Positions 1 to 11,700 of a DNA stretch of 64,000 nucleotides are shown piece after piece (positions within the stretch are counted from its first letter, which is position 1; each line of letters starts with the position of its first letter). Origin of the DNA: Ypsolopha sequella (taxonomy: Eukaryota; Arthropoda; Insecta; Lepidoptera; Ypsolophidae); assembly GCA_934047225.1 (NCBI GenBank), contig OW203986.1, positions 28,833,221-28,897,220 of the forward strand, given 5' to 3'. The notes below the pieces were generated by a model that saw only the letters and a program-made list of their open reading frames with translations, did not search any database and was not told the origin of the DNA. The position numbers were made by a program, and so were the translations under genes.

Positions 1-851
1 GTGGCTATGAAACGGGTGACAGTTAATTTTTTTACCCCGGCGTTTATGCTACCTAAATGTATATTCATAAATAGACAATTTGCTTTTTTAGATGTATAAC
101 TACTGTAAGTTGAATTCGTAATTAATTATTTAAATAACAGATAGGCTATATATTGTTTTTTTTATATAAAGTGTAGGCATACATTAACAAAACAATAAAT
201 AAAAAGAAAAAAATAAGAGAAACAAATGTTTTTACAACTTATTGAATATGCAATTCAGTCTCACGCTAAGCTACAGATAGTGATCAGATATCAAGGCTGT
301 ACCTGTTTTACGAATTTAGAAACTATTTTTTTTTTTTTATTTCTTAAGGATGAGCAACAGATGTTTACATATTTTGACATAAATTAAAAAAAAATCTTTA
401 TGTCTTTAACCCCCAAGTGGGTAGTCATCATATTCATTATGAGAGCTTTCTGGAAGCTTTAATTTCAGTTTTAATGCTGTAAAAACAAAATTTTCTTCAT
501 TGCAAAATAGTTCTTAATTGTTAGGGACAGAAGCTAAAATTTTGGAAAGCCTTCAGAATCGGCTTTAGTATATCCTGTGATGATCTTCTGTGATAATACT
601 AAGATTATATGTTTTATACAGACATCCATCGTTTTGAATACTCTAAATATTATTAATGTGCATTACAAACTAAAAAAGATCAATAAGACACAAATTTCAA
701 GTAAACAAATATTTTGAAGAAATTCCTCGCCCCAGGATTCGAACCTGCGTTTCTAAATGATCTTTTCTAGTTTGAAATGCACTCTAATAATATTTATCCA
801 TATACTGTTTTATATCCATATACTAAAGAACGAGTGTTATGCATGTTTCAG
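1..851. other. Intronic sequence left of the GSAP exon array
   Basis: No exon recognised. About 640-760 resembles 34030-34150 (GAAGAAATT then a CAGGATT-GAACCTGC motif), so it is a dispersed repeat with a tRNA-like B-box remnant. The rest is AT-rich. By alignment with the human protein it should be the intron preceding the repeated exon. Confidence 0.5.
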
Positions 852-2767
852 GCATTAAAATATACAGCACAACCATGGAGTCTAACGATTGTGATGATGG
901 CACTGAGGAGTGGCACTTTGATGGTATTCTCCCTGAACCAGACACTGTTGTGAGGGTATTCTCGTGGGCTCAGTGGGACTGCATCAATCAGGTATTAAAA
1001 CATTAATATATACAGCACAACCATGGAGTCTAACGATTGTGATGATGGCACTGAGGAGTGGCACTTTGATGGTATTCTCCCTGAACCAGACACTGTTGTG
1101 AGGGTATTCTCGTGGGCTCATTGGGACTGCATCAATCAGGTATTAAAACATTAATATATACAGCACAACCATGGAGTCTAACGATTGTGATGATGGCACT
1201 GAGGAGTGGCACTTTGATGTTATTCTCCCTGAACCAGACACTGTTGTGAGGGTATTTTCGTGGGCTCAGTGGGACTGCATCAATCAGGTATAAAAACATT
1301 AATATATACAGCACAACCATGGAGTCTAAGGATTATGATGATGGCACGGAGGAGTGGCACTTTGATGGTATTCTCCCTGAACCAGACACTGTTGTGAGGG
1401 TATTCTCGTGGGCTCAGTGGGACTGCATCAATCAGGTATTAAAACATTAATATATACAGCACAACCATGGAGTCTAAGGATTATGATGATGGCACTGAGG
1501 AGTGGCACTTTGATGTTATTCTCCCTGAACCAGACACTGTTGTGAGGGTATTTTCGTGGGCTCAGTGGGACTGCATCAATCAGGTATAAAAACATTAATA
1601 TATACAGCACAACCATGGAGTCTAAGGATTATGATGATGGCACTGAGGAGTGGCACTTTGATGTTATTCTCCCTGAACCAGACACTGTTGTGAGGGTATT
1701 TTCGTGGGCTCAGTGGGACTGCATCAATCAGGTATAAAAACATTAATATATACAGCACAACCATGGAGTCTAACGATTATGATGATGGCACTGAGGAGTG
1801 GCACTTTGATGTTATTCTCCCTGAACCAGACACTGTTGTGAGGGTATTCTCGTGGGCTCAGTGGGACTGCATCAATCAGGTATTAAAACATTAATATATA
1901 CAGCACAACCATGGAGTCTAAGGATTATGATGATGGCACTGAGGAGTGGCACTTTGATGTTATTCTCCCTGAACCAGACACTGTAGTGAGGGTATTTTCG
2001 TGGGCTCAGTGGGACAGCATCAATCAGGTATTAAAACATTAATATATACAGCACAACCATGGAGTCTAAGGATTATGATGATGGCACTGAGGAGTGGCAC
2101 TTTGATGTTATTCTCCCTGAACCAGACACTGTAGTGAGGGTATTTTCGTGGGCTCAGTGGGACAGCATCAATCAGGTATTAAAACATTAATATATACAGC
2201 ACAACCATGGAGTCTAAGGATTATGATGATGGCACTGAGGAGTGGCACTTTGATGTTATTCTCCCTGAACCAGACACTGTTGTGAGGGTATTCTCGTGGG
2301 CTCAGTGGGACTGCATCAATCAGGTATAAAAACATTAATATATACAGCACAACCATGGAGTCTAAGGATTATGATGATGGCACGGAGGAGTGGCACTTTG
2401 ATGGTATTCTCCCTGAACCAGACACTGTTGTGAGGGTATTCTCGTGGGCTCAGTGGGACTGCATCAATCAGGTATTAAAACATTAATATATACAGCACAA
2501 CCATGGAGTCTAAGGATTATGATGATGGCACTGAGGAGTGGCACTTTGATGGTATTCTCCCTGAACCAGACACTGTAGTGAGGGTATTTTCGTGGGCTCA
2601 GTGGGACAGCATCAATCAGGTATAAAAACATTAATATATACAGCACAACCATGGAGTCTAACGATTGTGATGATGGCACTGAGGAGTGGCACTTTGATGG
2701 TATTCTCCCTGAACCAGACACTGTAGTGAGGGTATTTTTGTGGGCTCAGTGGGACAGCATCAATCAG
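852..2767 (+). repeat. 13-copy tandem array of a GSAP coding exon, 148-bp unit
   Basis: Thirteen head-to-tail units of exactly 148 bp. Each has 117 bp of exon from an ATG (875, 1023, 1171 and so on every 148 to 2651) to CAG, followed by an intact GT donor, then 31 bp ending in TATACAG and CACAACC. No indels separate copies. Substitutions recur in mosaic combinations: Asn/Lys, Cys/Tyr, Gly/Val and Cys/Ser changes, and donor GTATTA or GTATAA. Copy 13 also has Ser to Leu. Only copy 1 keeps the presumed native acceptor TTTCAG at 846-851. Read-through from any copy meets TAA within five codons, and the 24-nt spacer is too short for a normal intron, so the copies cannot be joined into one long reading frame. 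Confidence 0.97.
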
Positions 2768-5700
2768 GTATTAAAACCTTTTAGGCCAAAGATTTGCAAA
2801 AACTAAAGTTTGAATTATTTGTAATACTTATCAGTCCGTATCAATTTGTATCCTGCTGCCCATACATAAAGTTTAACCACAACCACAAGTTTGTTTCTGA
2901 TAACTTATCTTGCCAAAAACGTTTAATGCGTGTTTTGGGGCCTTTAAAAATGTCCAGCAGTATGAACAATAAATTAAAAGAAAGGCAGCATAACTTGGCC
3001 GCTCTAAGAATGCGATCCTGGCAGATTGTGATTATGATGGTCGACGTAAATTTGAAGTGGCGAACAATTTACGTTTAAAATGTTTTTGTCGTTTATATAA
3101 ACATTACTGAATTTAATTAAAATATTACATTTTGATGCTAGTGCAAAAATTGATTGATATTTCAAGTCACGATTGATATTTTTTGCCTTGACGCAGTGGA
3201 GGTAAAAAAACAGTCGGGACGAGAAAGATGAGTGAAGCGTAAGTTGGCGGGAAAAAAAAGGTTTCTCAAGTACAAGATTTACACAGATCCGCCCATTAAT
3301 AAAAAAAAATAAAAAAATACGTTTATTCATCACAAATTTTTAACATTAAAAGTATTAACGTCAGGGCCCCGTGGTAGTTACAGGAACTGAAGTACAGGAA
3401 CCCCGCTCTTTCTCTAACTTAACTTACTTAAATAAACAAGAATACCTATATTTATGTCATATTATTACAACTTAAATTAATACAACTTAATATAACTTAG
3501 CTACAATTAAATGTGTAGAAACTAATACAGAACCAAACTATTACAATTCCAGAGTATGTGAGGTGATGTGAGAGTCTGTTTGTGTGGATGTGTGAGAGAA
3601 ATATGTGAGAATGTGAGTATGTGGGTGTGAGTCTATGTGAGAGGGTGTATTTGTGTATGTGTGAGTGTAGGAGAAGGGGGTAAGTTTTTCTTATGAATAC
3701 AGGTAATTATGAAGTGCGCCAGCCTCCTTAGCCCTACGACAAGGGTCTTGGGATCAATGTGTATTACATACTAAGAAGGGAGGGCGTGTAATTGTGAATA
3801 ATTAATATCCACTTAATTGATAGTTCAATAATTGATTATGCAGTTTAATAAATAGACGCCTTTTAATAAACTAAGCAAAACTCTGCAAACTTTTATTCCC
3901 CTGTACAATTTCGTAGGTGCTGTACTACATCCACTACCGTCAGCCAGCGCAGAGCTTCGCGGAAGGAGAGGAGATGAAGTCTCCATCGGAAGTGACGCCC
4001 ACTCTCTCGGCCTTGCAGTTTCACGCTGACCTGCCGCACGAGACTGTGGTGCGTTTAAAGTATACACAAGGCAGGCCTGTTCCACCAAAACATCGGTGGT
4101 CTGACCTTGGCGCGAACCATTCAGTGGATGAAGAAGAGACAGAGTTATGCGATAGAAAGAGTGAAGGTTAGCCATGCAGCGTGTGCGAGCTAAATTGCAC
4201 TTTATTGTCGCAGGGCGAGAGTAGCATTTTATTTAAGTTTCTTTGAACAGTGCATATTTTGTACGTAGTAGCTACTATTATTTCTTCTGGACTAGGAATT
4301 TTAATACGGACCTAGTCTTTTGCCCGCCTTATATAGAATCCTTGTCCTCAGCTACTTCTCTGTAACTCGTGTCACCAAAATGGTTACTGTTAATTTTCCT
4401 TTAACCATAGAGCAATTATACTTACCCTCAAATCTCTATTCAGAAAGTCCCTAGTCGAAATGCGGGTGTACATACTCGGGGACACCTGTGATACCTTCGG
4501 GGATTCATGTCATGACTAATGTTATTGTTTACAGTTGAACATCCCCCTGAACCTGCCCCAGCTGCCACATTCCGGTGGGGGCGCGGCATGTGGGGAGTAC
4601 GAGGACGACCCCGTCCCCCTGAGAGTACACGACTGCAGCTTGGACTTGCAGATCGTGAGCGATCCCGCTGGCGTGCTGTGCATCTGTCACCATTATCTCT
4701 ATAAGGTTAACTCTTCAATTAAACAGCCCTGAACCTGCCTTGGACAGGTCACGATTTTTTTTTTGTTTTCTGTCCCAGATTTATTCCTAGGTTTCTTTGG
4801 GAAGTGATATTTAGAAACATCTGAGCCATTATGTCGTATTAAGAGCTATTATGAATAATTGCTGAAATATAAAAATGTGACAAATCGGTATCACGTGATG
4901 AAATTACCTAAAAGGGTTTCTTTAAATAATCATTGCATAATCTGTCCAAATTATTACGTAAAGAATTGTAAACGATCATTCATAGCGACATTAAGATCTG
5001 CAGAATTTGTTTTATATTTCAGCCTCTGGACGACTCAACATCCTCTCTTGTGCTAGAAGCGAACGCAGACCTAAAAGAGCTGGGCGTAAACTTTGCGTAC
5101 TCCATCACAGTGCTTCATCACGGTACTGTGTTGCACAGCGTCACCCCCGACTTGCCCTGGGCGCAGGCCAAGTGTGCCCGCCCCAGTTACACGCTATATG
5201 CTGGTAAGTTAGAAATATAATCTAGAAATATAAATATACTCCATTACAAGGCTACAATACTGTCACCCCTAACCTGCCCTAGGCGCAGGCCAAGTGTGCC
5301 CGCCTCAGTTACATGCTATAAAGTGCCCGTAAGTTACGTAGAAATAGAAATATATTCCTGCACCGTGTGCTGCACAGAGTCACCCCCTAGGCGTAGGCCA
5401 AGTGTGCTAGCTCAAGTACACGCTGTATGCTGGTAAGTTACGTAGAAATAGAAATACGAGTATATTCCTGCACCGTGTGCTGCACAGAGTCACCCCCTAG
5501 GCGTAGGCCAAGTGTGCTAGCTCAAGTACACGCTGTATGCTGGTAAGTTACGTAGAAATAGAAATATATTCCTGCACCGTGTGCTGCACAGAGTCACCCC
5601 CTAGGCGTAGGCCAAGTGTGCTAGCTCAAGTACACGCTGTATGCTGGTAAGTTACGTAGAAATAGAAATATAGTTCATTACGATACTAAGCTGCACACTG

Positions 5701-8700
5701 TCAACCCTGACTTGCCCTGGGCGCAAGCCAAGTGTGCCTGCTCCAGTTGCACACTGCGAACATATTTTAGGTTCCATTTAGCGTAACAGCCATTACCGAT
5801 GACTTGGTAGCCGGTAGAGCAAACGTACCTATCTCCACCTCTATTCTTTATTGCTATAGTGTTACCATAATAATATAAATAATGCGCGTAGGAAACATGA
5901 CAGATAGTCAACCAAAATTACATTGCTTCCGGTTCCAATAATTTGTTTGCAGATGTTGTAAAATGAGTGACTCCTATTTTCTCTCAAATAAATTTCCAAA
6001 TGCTAGTGCAATGATTACAACTCTTACAAATAATTGTATGATTTGACTATTTTCGAGAATACGAAAATTGGCGATGGTTTCTTGGTTTGGCTCTCGGTTT
6101 ACAGCAAATCAGAAACAACTGGCTGCACCGATTGATTTCAAGTAAGACCTCGGAAACTTACACTAAACTAGGGGTGGGTGCTAAACGGGACCCTATTATT
6201 AAACCTCCACCGTCTGTCCGTCTGTCACAGGGGTCTACAGCTTCAGTCGTTATAGATAGCCAGTTGAAATTTTCCCAGAATACAAGTTATTATAGCCTCT
6301 ATCACGGCAAATAATGAAAATAAAAAAATATTTAGATCCAAGGGGGGTCCCCATACAAGAAACTTAGCATTTTTTAAATTTATATGTTCCAGCTCTATCT
6401 TAAAGATGGTATATACATAAAAGTTTCAAATTTGGTCAGATTGTTCTTCATACTCTAAACTTAATCAACAAACAATAAAAATTAGGGTTCCATACTCAGA
6501 GGGTTCAGAATTGTTTAACAGGAACTACCACGTTAGCGGCTCGTTTTTTGTCGCCTTGATGTAGCTTTGGCATCTATATTGTTGGTATTTACCATTATGT
6601 TTTTATAGTTCAGTAACCGCAAGTTTCGCACTTCATTCTAAAAATATTGTTCACATGGATAACACTGGTAAACAGTAGTTTTGTTTTATGAAGTTTCATA
6701 CTTGATTTTGTATGATTCTGCCACGCTGATCCCAAATCTGTTGTCAGTTTTTCTCTAGCAGCTCTAGTTTTTGAAATATTAACATATTACATTTTTAGCG
6801 AAAAATACTCGAATTATAAAATGAAAAAAATTGTTTCTCTAACCTTACATGAAAAAAACTTTTTTTTGTAAGATTTTCTCGCATAAATCGAAATTTCAGC
6901 CTTGTTTTGAATGCTCCAGCAGTAATCAGCCATCATATTTGCATTCCAACGACCCTGGTATCGCTTTTCCATCGTGCGAATGTCCTGATGAAAGCGTTTT
7001 CCTTGTTCTTCGCTTAAAACGCCTAAATTTTCTGGGAAGCGATCTAAATGGCTGAAGAAAAAGTGCATCTTGATGCTCCTAGTCTTTGAAAGTGCAACAT
7101 GAGCTGCTCAATGTGTTGAATGTAGTCTGGAGACTTTTTATTTCCTAAGAAATTTTGCACAACCCAAACAAATTCAATCCATGTAGATTACTCTTTATCT
7201 GTCATACAGTCAGAAAAATTTTGATCCTTTATTAGTTCCCTGATTTGAGGACCGTCAAAAATACCAGCTTTCATTTTTTCTGTGCTCAATTTCAGGAATA
7301 TTTTACTGATATATTTAAAACATTCCCCATCCTTGTTGAGAGCTTTTATAAATTGTTTTATCAGACCTAATTTTATATGGATAGGGGGTAATATAATGCG
7401 GTCTCTGGCTACTAGAGGTACATTTATCACATTCATACTACCTGGCACTAAATCCACTCTCTAAGGCCAAACTTTTTTAGTCCAGTGTTCTGTTTTGGCT
7501 CGGCTACCCCACAAGCACATAAAACAGGGGTATTTGGTATATCCTCCTTGCTGACCCAAAAGAAAATTGACCATTTTAATATCAAAGCATATCAGCCAGT
7601 TATGTTCTATGTATTTTATTTCCTCCATAACCAAGGGGATATTCCTCTTGAACTTTTGTTGAAATTTGGGATCCATGGCTTACTAAACACTTGTAATGGC
7701 GTCCCAAAGAAGTCCAATTAGGCCTTTTTTATAAAGTCAGACGCACTTAAACGACATTCTCGAAACATATATTCACCACAAACAGCACAAAAACTATTTA
7801 GATCGTTTAAGCAAGTTCTTCTTAATCTAGACATATCGATTTATTTATGAAATTTAAAAAAAATTTGCACTAAAAAAAATTATTAGTAAGTCGCGTAACG
7901 AAATTTTAAGAAGTACCTGTATCACAAAAACTAGAGCTGCTAGAAAAAAACTGAGGGTAGATATGAAATCAGCAAACACAAATTACTAAGAAACAGTTTA
8001 GAAACTACATAAAACAAAAAAAAAGTTGAATTTTGTTTACCAGTGTAATAATTAAATCAGTTATCACAAAAGGAGATTTGTTATTTATACTACTAAACTG
8101 ACGAAAACTTACTGAATCCTGCAGTTTTATTTACCAAAGACTTAAACACAATATTCTCTTTCCAGACAACCACCTCCTAGTAACGATTCCCAACTTATTC
8201 ACCCATCTGCTCGACGTGTCCCTCTCCCACGAGCCTTGCTGCCACATAGTCCTGCCCAACGATGACGAGTCAGCGCCCAGCCTGGCGCCCATCGTCGGCT
8301 GGGGACCCAACGCCATGGTGGACCTTAACACCCTCGACATAGTGACCATGAATGTAGCTGAAAGGGACCTGGTGACGACCTTTAAGAGTGGCACTTCGGT
8401 GGAGAACAAGTTGGCGATTATACATTACTTAATACAACACGAGGGGAATATTGAGTTGGCTGAAGAGGTGAGATTTAAATTGTAATCTAGGCTTCTGTTA
8501 GTTCTTATTTACCAGAATAGATTGAAAGTCTGCTCAATTTAATGCCTAGAAATAGCAATTTAAGTACTAGGTATATTTAAGTAGCAAAGTTTTCATAAAA
8601 AACGTCTTTTTATAGCTAACAATTTATAGACATTTAATTGAGTAGACTTTCAATCTTTATTCTGATAAGCGAGAGTTTTTTTTTTTTTTTGGTAAGCGGC

Positions 8701-11700
8701 AGCACTTTCGCAGCTGATAAGGCCTCAAACCAAAATATTAAAATATAAACTAATATGGTTTCCCAGCTAATATCGTGGATGGTACTGAATCAGCGCGACG
8801 GGTACGGCTGTCTACAACGCGTGATGCAGGAATACCTCATCGGAACCACCTTCGCGGTCACTAGGCGCTCGCTCCCTACTTCGGCCGTCGGGCTCATGAA
8901 CTTGCTGCCCTTCACGCACACCCTCAAGTTCTCCGATGTCAAGGTGAACGGTTTGTTGACTTGCTTGTTCCATACATCTGAGAGGCTTTAAACTCTGTAC
9001 ATTGAAATATGAGAACATCTTTTTTCTCGGTGGATTTAGATTGATAATGTGGAAGAAGGAAAAGAGGTGTGTCAGGATCTTAGCAGATTTTGATGTCTTG
9101 TATGTAAATAAGTTGCGTTGGAGCAGGACCGATTTCTCCGAATACCCTCGCCTTAAGAACAAACATCATGTCGCGACCAACTCAGTTGTGGGCGTGGCCA
9201 AATGTCATGCTGTTTCATTTCGCTATAAGGTGCACGCTCTATGAAACTTGCGACGAGAATAAAATCGGTCCGATTTCGTCGCCGGCCTAAAATTGAAAAC
9301 TTGTTTCAGGTGAAACATGATTTTGGCAAGCCTGTGAACGTTTTAAAACATTATTTTTGGTTATTATTGATCTAGATAACATTTTCGATGTTAATTCGTA
9401 TTAGTTTTTTGATTTTATCTAAAACATTAAAAGCACATTCACATTAACAACGTGATGACGCCTCTCTCAAGATAATTAACGTTGTTTTTCCAGGAACAAG
9501 AGTTCTTTTGACAGACTCACAGTTCTCTAGCCCAGTGTGACTAGCACGCGTCATATCTATCCTAGAGAGCAAGTATGATGAAAACACTCTGTATCGACGG
9601 CGCGTAGCAGACACTCAGGATGCGTTCCTAAATTAGTGTTAGGCGAAACGCTCAGGAGCATAAAGTCTATGGTTACAATTTCACCTATATAATCTCTTGA
9701 TCTAGTCTTGTGTACCACACCTAATATTAACATGAGTTTTTTTATATACTATTTTTCTTGGACTCTTTAATGGCAGCGGGAAAGTGTAGTGTTATGAGAT
9801 TATTTGACGTTCCATACAGAATCAAAGCTGCACTACGACAGACTAAACAAAAATGTGGCTGATACAGTGCCGACGCTTCGCTCACAAGATAATGTGCTCG
9901 TGATGTACAGGTGGGCGACATCTGTGTGGCCGTCAGCCAGGAGAAGCTGTGGAACGTGTCCGTGGTGGTGCTCGCGCCGAGACAGCGCGTCTCGCAGTTC
10001 GCGGAGGACTTGTGGACGCGACTGTATGCGGCGCTCAACCCGAGACGAGAGTTGTTCCGGTTCGAGCCCAAACGCGTCTCTGACAAGCTGAGGGTTAGCT
10101 TGCATTGTTACCAGGTGAGTTGGCTGATGGACATATGACCCCCAATCAGAAGACCGGGGTTTGAATCCTACTAGCTGAAGACGCACCAGGGTCAATCGAC
10201 GTTTTTACCGACATTGCTTATTCTTTTACAAAAGCAAGTCTAACGCGTAACTTTTTTGCTACAAATACAAAATTATTTAATTCAAAACTTGTACATACAG
10301 TATCGTATACAGTGGTTGGAGTCTCCTTTTAAGTAAGATATACCTGTAATAGGAGGCTCCGCTCTTACATAAGTAACAGATTGACATATTATACTCGTAT
10401 GTAACTTTAAACTTAAAAATAAGATAAATAAAATACAAAAACAATAAACCAAGACGAAAAGTAGATTTAGAAAAATTAAGAAAAATGTTGCTCATACTTA
10501 GATGATGTGTGAGTGTGTATGCGTGAGGAGGAGTGAGAGGGTGAGTGAAAGTGTATGGGGTGTGTATGAAAATGAAAATTTGCTAAATATAAGAATATTA
10601 GATAAACAGATAATTGAATATCTTTCGAATCAAATAATATTTCATAATTATTGTAATTTTCAGCAAAACTAGGGTGTAACTCAGTTGACAACTCCGGGAT
10701 AAACTCTTCTCCTGAGTTACCATAAATCTATTAAGAATTACAGAGAATTCTTAATATTTTTTATTTCGAAATGTTACGATATTATCTAGTTAGCGAACAA
10801 AACCATTTCCGGAAAGAAAAGAACCAAATTCTAAATTTTGTGGTTGAATACTGGCAGACACAAAAAGTAGTCTGGGTAAAAAAGTTGAAAGGACGCACCA
10901 ATGAGTTTTCTATCTTTATGAGCATAGTCATGCCTGCATAAAAATGAACTGAATCAGTTTTGTATATCGATCGTATCCGTGACGAGAGGTTAAGCGGTAA
11001 AGGAAAACACTGTGATATTGATAAACAACCAGTGTCAGTTCGAGGGGGGCGGGGCCACAGGGGTCATGCATGACCCCCCCAATACCATCCACGTTGATTT
11101 CAAAATCTCTTAAAACTTGACGGCTGAGCAACATTTTAAATAGATAATTAACTCCTAAAAACTAAGCAATGAACTCAAAAATAGCCGAAAAGTAGAAAAA
11201 TCTCAAAAGATTTAATAAAAGTAATTGAAAAATTCGTGGAACTGTACTTGAGCCAAGATGACCCCCTCAGAATCGGTGAAACGGGAGCGTACGAGTGTTG
11301 ACTGTCCACACCCAGAAAAACAATGACATGTGTCGTGACGATAAGTTATATTTTTTAGGATGGAGTGCGCTCGTCCAGAAAGTGAAAAAGTGATAGCAGG
11401 CGAAGCGTAAATCATTCTGTCCCGCAAAATCTACGAAAGTCGGAAACGGACGAATGACTGATGCAACTGCCTGTAACCCTCTCAGTGTAACTACCTGTGG
11501 TGATTGTTGTTGTCGTGTTCCTCAGCCGGAGGCGCTGTCCCGGTGCTCAACCCCGCACTCCCCGCCGGCGGGGGGCCCCTCCCTCGTCTCTGCGCCGCAG
11601 CGCCGCGCATCCCTCACCATGCAGGACGCTCTCCCGTTCTTCGAAATCGACGTGTGCACCGCCAGCAAGCAGGAGCATATCATCGCTGCTGTCAGTATAC

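Noticed and set aside
1132..2721. Series of near-identical ~62-codon ORFs on the minus strand
   Set aside because: They are antisense readings of the 148-bp exon array; the plus strand shows splice-flanked coding exons matching GSAP.
3917..4171. Full 84-codon open stretch as the GSAP exon
   Set aside because: The next exon is in phase 0, and family similarity (LQFHADLP then V before LNIPLNL) places the donor at 4049, so the exon ends at 4048.
4519..4704. Alternative-frame ORF over GSAP exon 4535-4705
   Set aside because: The phase-0 frame has the GSAP-like GVLCICHHY motif; the alternative gives Arg/Pro-rich sequence of no known family.
9742..10195. Antisense ORFs of 114-120 codons
   Set aside because: Shadows of GSAP exon 9911-10114 on the opposite strand.
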